Below, piece after piece: positions 42,430 to 51,265 of a stretch of 64,000 nt of DNA. The first letter of the stretch is position 1. Every line of letters begins with the position of its first letter. The DNA is taken from positions 62,001 through 126,000 of the forward strand of contig NZ_SCRH01000007.1 in the NCBI RefSeq assembly GCF_004298145.1. Direction: 5' to 3'. This stretch comes from Mycobacterium sp. (GTDB lineage: Bacteria; Actinomycetota; Actinomycetes; Mycobacteriales; Mycobacteriaceae). The translations under genes and the position numbers were made by a program. The notes beneath the pieces are model-generated. The model was not told the origin of the DNA and made no database searches. It saw nothing but the letters and a program-made list of their open reading frames with translations.

Positions 42430-43140
42430 ATGTCCCAGTGGAAAAGGCGTGTCGACGCGGGCGATTGGGATGCCATCGCCGCCGCGGTCGACGAATACGG
42501 CGGGGCGCCGCTGCCGCGACTGGTCACGCCGGCCGAAGCGGCGCGGTTGCGCAAGCTCTACGCCGACGACGGTCTGTTCCGTTCCACCATCGACATGGCG
42601 CCCAAACGCTATGGCGCCGGGCAGTACCGCTACTTCCACGCGCCCTACCCCCAACCGGTCGAGCAACTCAAACAGGCGCTGTATCCCCGGCTGCTGCCGA
42701 TCGCCCGCGACTGGTGGGGCAGGCTCGGCCGGGACACACCCTGGCCGGATCGCCTCGACGATTGGCTGGCGACCTGCCACGCCGCCGGCCAGACCCGGTC
42801 CACCGCCCTGATGCTGAAATACGGTGCGGGCGACTGGAATGCGCTGCATCAGGACCTCTACGGGGACTTGGTGTTCCCGCTGCAGGTGGTGATCAACCTC
42901 AGCGAGCCGGAGGCCGACTACACCGGCGGCGAATTCCTGCTCGTCGAGCAGCGACCGCGGGCGCAATCGCGGGGCACCGCAACACAATTGCCGCAGGGGT
43001 ATGGCTACCTCTTCACCACCCGGGAGCGGCCGGTGCGGTCGGCCCGCGGTTGGTCCGCGGCACCGGTGCGCCACGGCGTGTCCGTGGTTCGCTCCGGACA
43101 GCGCTACGCCATGGGACTGATCTTCCACGACGCGGCCTGA
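42430..43140 (+). CDS. 2-oxoglutarate/Fe(II)-dependent oxygenase family protein
   Basis: The 236-aa product looks like a prolyl-4-hydroxylase-type 2OG oxygenase. The iron ligands are probably His and Asp in LHQDLYGD (about residue 140) and a late His in RHGVSVVRSGQRYAMGLIFHD, with the Arg that holds 2-oxoglutarate nearby. The substrate is unknown. The ATG at 42430 follows GGAGG by 5 bases. The open frame upstream runs through rnpB and is not coding. It converges on the methyltransferase gene 6 bp away. Confidence 0.8.
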   Translation: MSQWKRRVDAGDWDAIAAAVDEYGGAPLPRLVTPAEAARLRKLYADDGLFRSTIDMAPKRYGAGQYRYFHAPYPQPVEQLKQALYPRLLPIARDWWGRLGRDTPWPDRLDDWLATCHAAGQTRSTALMLKYGAGDWNALHQDLYGDLVFPLQVVINLSEPEADYTGGEFLLVEQRPRAQSRGTATQLPQGYGYLFTTRERPVRSARGWSAAPVRHGVSVVRSGQRYAMGLIFHDAA

Positions 43141-43146
43141 GCTCGG

Positions 43147-43803
43147 CTATTCCGCTCGCCGCAAAACCATCACATTGTCGATCATCGTCCCGACTTCCCC
43201 GTTCGGCCCGACCATTTCGCGATCGACGGTCTCGGTCCGCGGCGGTGCCCACTGCGGCGCGCGCAACTGCAACGACGCGAGAACCTCAGCGACACCGGGA
43301 AAGTGGTGACCGTCATGCTGCGCCCATGGCGGGGCCGCTCCATGGTCGACGATCAACAGGACGCCACCGGGATTGACCCGGTCTGCCGCACGCCGCAGCA
43401 CGGTTTCCCGGTCGAGGTGAGCGGGCGAGTGCAGATACTGGGCCGAGATCAGGTCGAACATCCCTTGCGGGAAGGTATCGTTGAGGTTGTGTCGCTGAAA
43501 GTCGATGTGGCCGAGCAATTTCCGCTCCGAAGCGACCCCGCTGGCCCGCTGCAACGCGGTGGCCGAGACGTCGACGGCCACGACGTCCCAGCCGCGTTCC
43601 GCCAGCCACAGCGCATCGGCGCCCTCACCGCAGCCCAGGTCGAGAGCCCTGCCCGGCGGCAACTCGGCGGCCAGTTCGGCCAGCCGCGGATTGACCCGTC
43701 CACTCCACACTCGCTCCGCGGAGCGGTAGCGATCTTCCCAGAACTGCTGGGCATCTTCGGGTTTGCAAGAACTGTCCACACCGCGAGCTTGCCCATTCCG
43801 CAT
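43147..43803 (-). CDS. Class I SAM-dependent methyltransferase
   Basis: The 218-aa protein has the SAM-binding motif I LDLGCGEGADALWLAERG, an acidic strand-2 end (VVAVDVS), and motif IV FDLISAQYL. The opening FWEDRYRSAERVWSGRVNP is typical of the TehB/thiopurine-type group. The substrate is unknown. The start is uncertain: ATG 43803 is proposed, because the next ATG at 43827 overlaps the divergent regulator's own start codon (43826). No good ribosome site is visible. Its back-to-back position suggests the XRE-cupin protein controls it. Confidence 0.78.
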   Translation of the reverse strand: MRNGQARGVDSSCKPEDAQQFWEDRYRSAERVWSGRVNPRLAELAAELPPGRALDLGCGEGADALWLAERGWDVVAVDVSATALQRASGVASERKLLGHIDFQRHNLNDTFPQGMFDLISAQYLHSPAHLDRETVLRRAADRVNPGGVLLIVDHGAAPPWAQHDGHHFPGVAEVLASLQLRAPQWAPPRTETVDREMVGPNGEVGTMIDNVMVLRRAE

Positions 43804-43825
43804 CGGTTTGCCAAGCTGAATTGCC

Positions 43826-44404
43826 ATGCAGGCAAACATTGCGAACGATTCGATTGACCTCGTGGTGCGGCGGCGACTCCGGGAACTGCGCGTACAGCGC
43901 GGCATGACGCTGCAGGAGGTCGGCGAGCGCGCCGGTATCGACATCTCGACGCTCAGCCGCCTCGAGTCCGGAAAGCGCCGGCTGGCACTGGATCATCTGC
44001 CGCGTCTGGCCCGGGCCCTCTCGGTGAGCACTGACGAGTTGTTGCAGGCCTCGCAAACGCCCGACCCCCGGGTACGCGGCGCGGCGCGCACCCACCACGG
44101 TGTCACCTATTGGCCGCTGACCCGCCAGGGTCCCGCCGGTGGCCTGCACGCGTTCAAGGTTCGCGTCAGCGCCCGGCGCCGCAACCCGCCCGCCGATCTG
44201 CCGGTGCACGAGGGGCAGGACTGGATGTACGTGCTCTCCGGCCGGATGCGGCTCATCCTCGGCGACCGCGACTTCGCCATCGACCCGGGCCAGGCCGTCG
44301 AATTCTCGACGTGGACGCCGCACTGGTTCGGTGCGGTGGATGGGCCGGTGGAGGCCATTGTGATCTTCGGTCCGCACGGCGAGCGGCTGCACCTGCACAA
44401 TTAG
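43826..44404 (+). CDS. XRE-family transcriptional regulator with cupin domain
   Basis: The 192-aa protein has an N-terminal helix-turn-helix (LRELRVQRGMTLQEVGERAGIDISTLSRLESGKRRL, about residues 16-50) and a C-terminal cupin barrel (about 100-190), with HEGQDWMYVLSGRMRLIL and PGQAVEFSTWTPHWF, holding a partly conserved metal site. Such regulators sense small ligands through the cupin. It is divergent from the methyltransferase and followed after 73 bp by a P450, so it may control both. Confidence 0.88.
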   Translation: MQANIANDSIDLVVRRRLRELRVQRGMTLQEVGERAGIDISTLSRLESGKRRLALDHLPRLARALSVSTDELLQASQTPDPRVRGAARTHHGVTYWPLTRQGPAGGLHAFKVRVSARRRNPPADLPVHEGQDWMYVLSGRMRLILGDRDFAIDPGQAVEFSTWTPHWFGAVDGPVEAIVIFGPHGERLHLHN

Positions 44405-44477
44405 GGCGGAGATGCGATTGGGCGATCGCTCAGCATGCACCATTGCCCAGCGGGGACGTTGGTGCCAGGCTGACCAG

Positions 44478-45656
44478 ATGACAGAGGCCGAAAGTTTCGT
44501 CGACCAGACGGTGGCGGGGCTCGCGGAGCCGCAACCGATGTACAAGGCACTGCGCGAATCCAGCCCGGTGTTCCGGTCGCCGCAGGCGGTGGTTCTGAGT
44601 CGCCTCGCCGACATCGAGATGGCGCTCAAGCACACGGAGGTGTTCTCGTCGAACATGGACGCGGTCGATCTGGGCAACATCCGCCCGCTGATTCCGCTGC
44701 AAATCGACCCGCCCGAGCACGCGAAGTACCGCCGCATCCTCGACCCGCTGTTCACTCCCCGGGAGATGGCCCGGCGCGAACCCCGGGTCGCCGAGCTGGT
44801 GAACGAGATGATCGATCGCTTCGCCGACCGCGGCGAGTGCGACTTTCACGCCGAGTTCGCGGTGCCACTGCCGTGCACGGTCTTCCTGCAGTTGCTCGGC
44901 CTGCCGCTGGAAGACCTCGACCAATTCCTGGTCTGGAAGGACGGCGTGATCCGCCCGGAGGGCAACTCGGGTTTCGACCGCCGTCACGAGAGCTCCGCGG
45001 CCGTGGCGCAACAGATTTACGCATACTTCGACCGCGCCATCGACGAACATATTGCCAGCCCACGCGACGATGTGCTGTCCGCGATGATCGCGGCGAACTT
45101 CAAAGACGAGGCCGGTCAACCGCTATCGCGCGAGGAGCTGCTCGACATCTGCTTCCTTTTCCTGATCGCCGGACTGGACACGGTCACCGACTCACTCGAC
45201 TGTTTCTTCGTGTACCTGGCGCGTCACCCCGAGCACCGTCATCAACTCGTCGAGCAGCCTGACGTCCTGCCCAGTGCCGTCGAGGAGCTGTTGCGTTGGG
45301 AGACACCGGTGCCCGGTGTCGCCCGGGTCGCCCTGCGGGACGTCGAGGTCGGCGGCTGCCCCATCAGTAAGGGCGAACGGGTCAGCCCGCTGCTCGGCGC
45401 TGCCAACACCGATCCGGCCGAGTTCCCCGATCCCGAGCTGGTGGACTTCACCCGCAACCCCAACCGGCACCGGGCGTTCGGCGGTGGCCCGCATCGCTGT
45501 CTGGGCTCGCACCTGGCCCGCATGGAATTGCGGGTGGCCTTGCGCGAATTTCACCGGCGCATACCGGATTACGAAATCATGCCCGGCACCGAACTCACCT
45601 ATACCGCCGCGCTGCGGTCGGTGGAGTCGCTGCCGCTGGTCTTTCCGGCGCCATGA
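44478..45656 (+). CDS. Cytochrome P450
   Basis: The 392-aa soluble P450 has the heme-binding loop FGGGPHRCLGSH with Cys341 as thiolate ligand, the I-helix oxygen-activation motif AGLDTVTD (about 231-238), and the K-helix motif EELLR. I do not assign a CYP family. The ATG at 44478 gives a normal bacterial length. An upstream in-frame start at 44412 would add 22 unlikely residues. The stop overlaps an ATG (ATGA), and a ferredoxin gene follows, which is the usual electron donor arrangement. Confidence 0.92.
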   Translation: MTEAESFVDQTVAGLAEPQPMYKALRESSPVFRSPQAVVLSRLADIEMALKHTEVFSSNMDAVDLGNIRPLIPLQIDPPEHAKYRRILDPLFTPREMARREPRVAELVNEMIDRFADRGECDFHAEFAVPLPCTVFLQLLGLPLEDLDQFLVWKDGVIRPEGNSGFDRRHESSAAVAQQIYAYFDRAIDEHIASPRDDVLSAMIAANFKDEAGQPLSREELLDICFLFLIAGLDTVTDSLDCFFVYLARHPEHRHQLVEQPDVLPSAVEELLRWETPVPGVARVALRDVEVGGCPISKGERVSPLLGAANTDPAEFPDPELVDFTRNPNRHRAFGGGPHRCLGSHLARMELRVALREFHRRIPDYEIMPGTELTYTAALRSVESLPLVFPAP

Positions 45657-45706
45657 CTCGCCCGGCCGTCGACGATGCGGAGCGAAGCGATGAGGAGGCG
45701 GCGCCA

Positions 45707-45901
45707 ATGACACACATCACCGTCGACGCCGACCGGTGCACCGGGCACGGGCGCTGCTACACCTTGGCGTCCGACGTCTTCGACGCCGACGAGGTCGGCC
45801 ACTCCGTGGTGCTCGTCGACGAGGTCTCCGGCGAACTCAAGGCGCAGGCCGTCACAGCCGAGCGAAACTGCCCGGAGAGGGCCATCACGCTGTTACGCTG
45901 A
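45707..45901 (+). CDS. 3Fe-4S-type ferredoxin with CxxHxxC motif
   Basis: The 64-residue ferredoxin has cluster ligands Cys11, Cys17 and Cys55 (CP), with His14 where a 4Fe-4S protein would have cysteine. Such variants are known beside mycobacterial P450 genes. It probably passes electrons to the P450 just upstream. I chose the ATG at 45707, preceded by GAGGAGG. An ATG at 45653 overlapping the P450 stop would add 18 acidic residues. Confidence 0.88.
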   Translation: MTHITVDADRCTGHGRCYTLASDVFDADEVGHSVVLVDEVSGELKAQAVTAERNCPERAITLLR

Positions 45902-45903
45902 AA

Positions 45904-47049
45904 CTACAGATACGCCGTCTGGTTCACCAGCCGCACCGAAGATGCTCCGTCGGAATAGAATTCGGCGATACTCAACGATGCCAGGTCGAGGTGTAACCGG
46001 TACAAGATGCCGGGCCCGGCGTCCAGCGCCTCCCGTAGCAACATCTTGATCGGTGTCACGTGCGACACCACCAGCACCGTCGTGCCCTGGTGTGCGGCGA
46101 CGATCCGTTCCCGGGCCCGCACCACCCGATCGGTCACCTCGTCGAAGCTCTCACCGGCCGGCGGGGCGGTACTGGTGTCACGCAGCCAGCGACCGTGCAG
46201 TTCGGCGTCGCGTTCGGTCGCCTCGGCGAACGTCAACCCCTCCCAGGAGCCGAAATCGGTCTCGATCAAGTCGTCGTCGACGCTCACGTCCAGGCCCAGG
46301 GCCTTGGCGGCCGCCGCCGCGGTGTCGTAGGCCCGTTGCAGCGGTGAGGCGAAAACCGCCGAAATCCCGCCGCGCGCAGCCAGATACCGGGCCGCCGCGT
46401 CGGCCTGCCGCCGTCCCACCTCGGTGAGCGCGGGGTTGCCGCGCCCCGAATAACGGCGCTGCACCGACAACTCCGTCTGCCCGTGGCGCAGCAACAGCAG
46501 CCGGGTCGGGGTACCGCGTGCGCCGGTCCAGCCGGGCGCCGTCGGTGCCGGTGCCGGTGCCGGTGCCGGTGCCGGTGCCGCAGCCGCAACGGTTTTCGCG
46601 GTGTCGGAGCCGGAGGGCTCGGACTTTGTCGCCGCACCGTTGGCCTCGGCCGCGGCGTCCATCGCCTCGTTGGCCAACCGGTCGGCGTGCGAATTGCGCT
46701 CCCGTGGAATCCACGAGTAGCTGATCTTGTCGAACCGCGCCGCCAGGCGTCGGGCCTGGGTATTCAGCTCGATCAGGTCGGGGTGCTTGACTTTCCACCG
46801 GCCGGACATCTGTTCCACCAACAGCTTGGAATCCAGATACACCGCGGCCTCGCTGGCGCCCAGCTTCACGGCGTCGTCCAAACCGGCTATCAGGCCGCGG
46901 TATTCGGCAACGTTGTTGGTTGCCCGGCCGATGGCTTGCTTGTTCTCGGCCAGGACGGTCGCGCGGTCCTCGGTCCACACCACGGCGCCGTACCCGGCCG
47001 GCCCGGGGTTGCCGCGTGATCCGCCGTCGGCCTCGATGACAACTTTCAC
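45904..47049 (-). CDS. RNase HI / CobC-type phosphatase fusion (Rv2228c-like)
   Basis: The 381-aa protein fuses an N-terminal RNase HI domain (about residues 1-140) with a C-terminal histidine phosphatase (about 175-381). RNase HI acidic residues appear in EADGGSRG, NVAEYRG, YLDSKLLVEQ and HADRLANEA. The phosphatase has RHGQTE with the catalytic His and a late VVSHVTP. In M. tuberculosis the phosphatase half shows alpha-ribazole phosphatase (CobC) activity. The linker is an Ala-Pro repeat encoded by a hexanucleotide array. The GTG start overlaps the stop of the upstream gene. Confidence 0.92.
   Translation of the reverse strand: MKVVIEADGGSRGNPGPAGYGAVVWTEDRATVLAENKQAIGRATNNVAEYRGLIAGLDDAVKLGASEAAVYLDSKLLVEQMSGRWKVKHPDLIELNTQARRLAARFDKISYSWIPRERNSHADRLANEAMDAAAEANGAATKSEPSGSDTAKTVAAAAPAPAPAPAPAPTAPGWTGARGTPTRLLLLRHGQTELSVQRRYSGRGNPALTEVGRRQADAAARYLAARGGISAVFASPLQRAYDTAAAAAKALGLDVSVDDDLIETDFGSWEGLTFAEATERDAELHGRWLRDTSTAPPAGESFDEVTDRVVRARERIVAAHQGTTVLVVSHVTPIKMLLREALDAGPGILYRLHLDLASLSIAEFYSDGASSVRLVNQTAYL
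46544..46579 (+). repeat. Hexanucleotide microsatellite (GGTGCC x6)
   Basis: Six perfect GGTGCC units encode alternating Ala-Pro on the minus strand, inside the linker between the RNase HI and phosphatase domains. Unit loss or gain keeps the frame and only changes linker length by two residues per unit. Confidence 0.9.
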
Positions 47050-47783
47050 TGATCGAACCCCTTGACCCGCAGCAGAATCGCACCGCATTCCGGGCATCGC
47101 ACCACATCGTCTTCGGCGGCGGCCGAGATGCGGGAGAGTTCGCCGCGGTCGATCTCGAGCCGGCAGGCCCCGCACCGCTTTCCCAGCAGCTGCCCGGCGC
47201 CGGGCCCTCCGCCGGCACGCTGTCGTTCGTACAGGGCGGACAGGGCCGGGTCCAGCGCGGCGCTCAGCGAGTCGCGCCGTGACGAATGAAGGTCGCGGGC
47301 TTCGGTGATTTCGGTGAGCGCGGTGTCGAGGGCCTGCCGCGCGGCGACCAGCTCGGCCCCCAGAGCCTCGACGGCCCGCTGCTCACCGTCCAGTTGCGAC
47401 TGCAGCTCCTCACGGCGTTCCATCACCTCCAGCAGGGAATCTTCCAGGCTGGTTTGACGGCGCTGCAGGGTCTCCAGCTCGTGCTGAAGGTCCGCCAGTT
47501 GCTTGGCGTCGATCGTTCCCGACTGCAGCAGCGCGCGGTCGCGATCTTCGCGCTGGCGCACCGCATCGATCTCCGATTCGAGCCGCTTGACGTGGGCGTC
47601 GATGTCTTCCAGGGCGATACGTACGGCGCCCTGCCGGTCGCCGGCGGCGTCGTATTCCTCCTGTATCCGCCGGCAGGCCTCTTGCTCCGGCAGATGCGCG
47701 GCCCGGTGCTCGATACGGGACAGCTCGGCGTCCAGTTTCGACAACTCAAGGAGCGAACGTTGCTGTGCCACTGCGGATTTCAT
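47046..47783 (-). CDS. Coiled-coil zinc-ribbon protein (Rv2229c-like)
   Basis: The 245-aa protein is a long helical hairpin (about residues 1-180, rich in Glu, Arg, Leu and Gln heptads) followed by a zinc ribbon with CGACRLE and CPECGAI (four cysteines at about 204-230). Similar proteins occur widely in bacteria, and a nucleic-acid or secretion-related role has been proposed without proof. ATG 47783 overlaps the NIF3 gene's stop (ATGA), and its own stop overlaps the RNase HI fusion start, so the four genes 45904-49971 form one coupled operon. Confidence 0.85.
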   Translation of the reverse strand: MKSAVAQQRSLLELSKLDAELSRIEHRAAHLPEQEACRRIQEEYDAAGDRQGAVRIALEDIDAHVKRLESEIDAVRQREDRDRALLQSGTIDAKQLADLQHELETLQRRQTSLEDSLLEVMERREELQSQLDGEQRAVEALGAELVAARQALDTALTEITEARDLHSSRRDSLSAALDPALSALYERQRAGGGPGAGQLLGKRCGACRLEIDRGELSRISAAAEDDVVRCPECGAILLRVKGFDQ

Positions 47784-48928
47784 GACTCTTCTTCCCCGGA
47801 CTTGTTGGCAAATTGCTCGACATTCCAAGGGTCGGTGCGAATCGAGCTCACCCGCACCGCAAGCTCCGCACCGAAACGCGACCGCAGCAGGTCGGCGGCC
47901 TGTTCACACCATGGGAATTCACTCGCCCAATGTGCCACATCGATCAGGGCCACGTCAGAGGCCCGGCGATGCTCGTCGGCCGGGTGGTGCCGCAGATCGG
48001 CGGTGACGTAGGCCTGCACTCCGGCGCCGGCCGCGGCGGCCAGCAACGAGTCCCCGGCGCCGCCGCAGACGGCGACCCGCGACACCGGCAGGTCGGGGTC
48101 ACCGGCCGCCCGCACTCCCCAGGATGTACGCGGCAATGCGGCGCTGACGCGGGAGACGAAGCGGCGCAACGGTTCCGGGCGTGGCAGCGTTCCGATGCGG
48201 CCCAGCCCCGTATCGCTGGGCGGGGGCACCATCGCGAAGATGTCGAACGCGGGCTCCTCGTAGGGATGGGCGGCGCGCATGGCCGCCAGCACCGCGGCCC
48301 GCGCCCGCGCGGGCGCCACGACCTCGAACCGGTCTTCGGCCACCCGCTCGACATTCCCGACGCTGCCCACCGCCGGCGAGGCCCCTTCGTGCGGCAGGAA
48401 CTGCCCGATTCCGGTAACGCTCCAGCTGCACTGCGAGTAGTCGCCGATGTGGCCGGCCCCGGCCCCAAACACCGCCGCCTGCACCGCTTCCGCGTTCGCC
48501 CCGGGCACGTAGATGACCCACTTGTCGAGGTCGGACGCGCCCGTTGCCGGCTCGAGCACGGCCTCGACGCCGAGCCCGAGCGCCGCGGCCAGCGCATCGG
48601 ACACGCCCGGGCGGGCCGAGTCGGCGTTGGTGTGCGCGGTGAACAGCGAACGCCCGGTCCGGATCAGCCGGTGCACCAGCGCGCCCTTGGGTGTGCTGGC
48701 GGCCACGGTGTCCACCCCGCGCAGCAACAGCGGGTGATGGGCCAGCAGCAGGCTTGCGTCGGGAACTTCGTCGACGACCGCGGGCGTCGCGTCGACCGCG
48801 ACGGTCACCGACTTCAGCACATCGTCGGGGTCGCCGCACACCAGGCCCACCGAATCCCATGATTCGGCAAGCCGCGACGGATAGGCCTCATCGAGCACCG
48901 CGATGACATCGGCCACCTTGACGCTCAC
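47780..48928 (-). CDS. NIF3-family protein (Rv2230c-like)
   Basis: The NIF3/YbgI family is often annotated as GTP cyclohydrolase I type 2, but its real activity is doubtful. The 382-aa protein has two halves of the metal-binding NIF3 fold with an inserted middle domain (about 130-240). Metal ligands are likely in [12 protein letters not shown] and TAHTNADSA near the N-terminus and in IDVAHWASE near the C-terminus. The GTG start follows GGGAGG and overlaps the cobC stop. Confidence 0.87.
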   Translation of the reverse strand: MSVKVADVIAVLDEAYPSRLAESWDSVGLVCGDPDDVLKSVTVAVDATPAVVDEVPDASLLLAHHPLLLRGVDTVAASTPKGALVHRLIRTGRSLFTAHTNADSARPGVSDALAAALGLGVEAVLEPATGASDLDKWVIYVPGANAEAVQAAVFGAGAGHIGDYSQCSWSVTGIGQFLPHEGASPAVGSVGNVERVAEDRFEVVAPARARAAVLAAMRAAHPYEEPAFDIFAMVPPPSDTGLGRIGTLPRPEPLRRFVSRVSAALPRTSWGVRAAGDPDLPVSRVAVCGGAGDSLLAAAAGAGVQAYVTADLRHHPADEHRRASDVALIDVAHWASEFPWCEQAADLLRSRFGAELAVRVSSIRTDPWNVEQFANKSGEEES

Positions 48929-49971
48929 CGCCGCCTCCCGAGGTGTCCCGCCGTTTCCGAGATGGCTTGCGCCAGCAGCGGCCACTCCCGGCGCACGGCG
49001 GCCCGGAGGTACTGCTCGTCCAGGCCGGCGAACGTATCACAGCGCCGGATGGCAATTCCCCTGTCATGCAGTCGTTTTCGCAATTGAACCGCCTCTGGTG
49101 TGCGAAAGAGCACGAACGGGGCCCGGCCGTCGACCACGTCGGCGCCCACCGATGCCAGCCCGGCCACCATCTCGGCGCGCAGCCGCCCCAGTCGGGTCGC
49201 CCCGGCCTCCGCGTCGGCAACCGCCTGCGGACCGCAACACGCCGCGATGGCCGTCAGCTGCAGCGTCCCGACGGCCCAGTGCGCGCGCTGAGCGGTCAGC
49301 CGCGCCAACAGCTCGGGCGAACCCAGCGCGTAGCCGACCCGCAATCCGGCCAGCGCCCAGGTCTTGGTCAAGCTGCGCAGCACCAGTACGTCCGCCAGCG
49401 CGTCACCGGCCACCGATTCCGGCTCGCCGGGAATCGCGTCGGCGAACGCCTCGTCGACCACCAGGATCCGGCCGGGCCGGCGCAACGCCAGCAGTCGCTC
49501 GCGGCTGTGCAGCACCGAGGTGGGATTGGTGGGATTGCCCACGACGACAAGGTCGGCCTCCTCGGGGACGGCGGCACCCGCGAGGCCGAAGGGCGGCTGC
49601 AGCACCACGTGGTGCACCGGCACCCCGGCGGCGGTCAGCGCCGCGGCCGGCTCGGTGAACGCCGGTGCGACGATCGCCGCCAGCGCCGGGCGCAGGTTGC
49701 CCAACAGGGCGAATCCCTCGGCCGCCCCGGCCAGCGGCAGCACCTCGTCGCGGGCGCGGCAGTGCCGCCGGGCGGCCGCGTCCTGCGCCGCGTGCACGTC
49801 GTCGATGCTCGGGTAGCGCGCCAGGTCGGGCAGCCGCGCGGCCAGCCGTTGCAGCAGCCACTCCGGCGGTTGGCCGTGACGGACGTTGACGGCGAAATCC
49901 AGCATCCCGGGCGCGACGGCCTGATCACCGTGATAGCGCGCCGCAGGCGGGCTCAGGTTCAGACTCGCCAT
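48925..49971 (-). CDS. cobC: CobC-like PLP aminotransferase / threonine-phosphate decarboxylase-type
   Basis: The 348-aa protein is a fold-type I PLP enzyme of the histidinol-phosphate aminotransferase group, annotated CobC in mycobacteria and related to CobD-type L-threonine-phosphate decarboxylases that supply the aminopropanol arm of cobalamin. The PLP lysine is in [16 protein letters not shown] (about residue 220), and NPTNPTSVL and VDEAFADA are typical. Operon position with the CobC-type phosphatase fusion supports a corrinoid role. It starts divergently from ptkA. Confidence 0.87.
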   Translation of the reverse strand: MASLNLSPPAARYHGDQAVAPGMLDFAVNVRHGQPPEWLLQRLAARLPDLARYPSIDDVHAAQDAAARRHCRARDEVLPLAGAAEGFALLGNLRPALAAIVAPAFTEPAAALTAAGVPVHHVVLQPPFGLAGAAVPEEADLVVVGNPTNPTSVLHSRERLLALRRPGRILVVDEAFADAIPGEPESVAGDALADVLVLRSLTKTWALAGLRVGYALGSPELLARLTAQRAHWAVGTLQLTAIAACCGPQAVADAEAGATRLGRLRAEMVAGLASVGADVVDGRAPFVLFRTPEAVQLRKRLHDRGIAIRRCDTFAGLDEQYLRAAVRREWPLLAQAISETAGHLGRRR

Positions 49972-50058
49972 CCGTGAAACACTAGTGCGCCGCGCGGGCC
50001 GCCCGAACGAACACCGGCAACACCGTCACACCCGGCCGCGCGCATCGAGGACAATGGT

Positions 50059-50775
50059 GTGGTGACAGGCACAACATCAGCCGATCGCCGGGCCCCTGAC
50101 CGCACCGCTCCCGGGGCGCAGCTGGTGATCTTCGATCTCGACGGCACGCTGACCGACTCCGCTGAGGGCATCGTGGCGAGCTTCCTGCATGCGCTCGACC
50201 ACATCGGCGCCCCGGTGCCCCCCGGCGACCTCGTCGCCCAGATCGTGGGCCCGCCGATGGACGACACGTTCCGGTCCATGGAGCTCGGCGACGAGGCCGA
50301 GGAGGCGATCACGGTGTTCCGCGCGGAGTACGGCGCCCGGGGCTGGGCGATGAACGCGCTCTTCGACGGGATCGAGGCGCTGCTCGTCGATCTGCGCGCC
50401 GCCGGTGTCCGGCTGGCGGTCGCCACCTCCAAGCTGGAACCGACCGCGCGGCGCATCCTCGCCCATTTCGGGCTCGACCAGCATTTCGAGGTCATCGCCG
50501 GGGCGAGCCCCGACGGTTCCCGCAAAGGCAAGGTCGAGGTGCTGGCCCATGCGCTTTCGCAGCTGAAGCCGCTGCCCGAGCGGGTGTTGATGGTCGGTGA
50601 TCGCAGCCACGACGTGCACGGCGCGGCCGCACACGGCATCGACACCGTGGTGGTCGGCTGGGGTTACGGCAAGGCCGACTTCCCCGACCTGGGAGCCGGG
50701 CGCACGGCCACCGGGGCCGACGGCGTCACACACGCCGCGACCATCGACGAGCTGCGGAGGGCCTTGGGTGTCTGA
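50059..50775 (+). CDS. ptkA: HAD-family protein tyrosine kinase PtkA
   Basis: PtkA is a haloacid-dehalogenase-fold protein reported as a tyrosine kinase that phosphorylates PtpA in M. tuberculosis. The HAD motifs are DLDGTLTDS (motif I), a Thr/Ser and Lys pair in ATSKLEPT, and MVGDRSHDV. By sequence alone it looks like a phosphoglycolate-type phosphatase. At 238 aa it is about 50 residues shorter than the M. tuberculosis protein at the N-terminus, and no in-frame start lies upstream. Its end overlaps ptpA by 8 bases. Confidence 0.87.
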   Translation: MVTGTTSADRRAPDRTAPGAQLVIFDLDGTLTDSAEGIVASFLHALDHIGAPVPPGDLVAQIVGPPMDDTFRSMELGDEAEEAITVFRAEYGARGWAMNALFDGIEALLVDLRAAGVRLAVATSKLEPTARRILAHFGLDQHFEVIAGASPDGSRKGKVEVLAHALSQLKPLPERVLMVGDRSHDVHGAAAHGIDTVVVGWGYGKADFPDLGAGRTATGADGVTHAATIDELRRALGV

Positions 50776-51265
50776 GCGCGAGCCGCTGCACGTCACGTTC
50801 GTGTGCACGGGCAACATCTGCCGGTCGGTGATGGCCGAGAAGATGTTCGCCGACCAACTGCGCCGCCGGGGTCTGGCGGACTCGGTGCGGGTGAGCAGCG
50901 CCGGCACCGGCAACTGGCACGTCGGCGAGTGCGCCGACGAGCGGGCCGCCGGCGTGCTGCGCGCCCACGGCTACCCGAGCGACCACCGCGCCGCCCAGGT
51001 CGACGCCGACCATCTGGCGGCCGATCTGGTGGTGGCCCTGGATCGCAACCACGCCCGGATGCTTCGGCACCTGGGAGCCGACGAGGACCGCGTCCGGATG
51101 CTGCGGTCTTTCGATCCGCGCAGCGGCGCGCACACCCCCGACGTCGACGATCCCTACTACGGCGACGCGGGCGACTTCGAACGCGTTTACACCGTCATCG
51201 AGGCTTCGCTGCCCGGCCTGCATGGCTGGGTCGATGAACGACTCGCGCGGAACGGATCGCCGTGA
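50768..51265 (+). CDS. ptpA: Low-molecular-weight protein tyrosine phosphatase PtpA
   Basis: PtpA is a secreted phosphatase that blocks phagosome maturation in M. tuberculosis. The 165-aa product has the P-loop CTGNICRS with nucleophile Cys13 and Arg19, and the general acid in DPYYGD. The residue after the P-loop Ser is Val21 instead of the usual Pro of this family (SPMAE becomes SVMAE). The GTG start lies inside the ptkA end. The stop overlaps the next gene. Confidence 0.93.
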   Translation: MSEREPLHVTFVCTGNICRSVMAEKMFADQLRRRGLADSVRVSSAGTGNWHVGECADERAAGVLRAHGYPSDHRAAQVDADHLAADLVVALDRNHARMLRHLGADEDRVRMLRSFDPRSGAHTPDVDDPYYGDAGDFERVYTVIEASLPGLHGWVDERLARNGSP

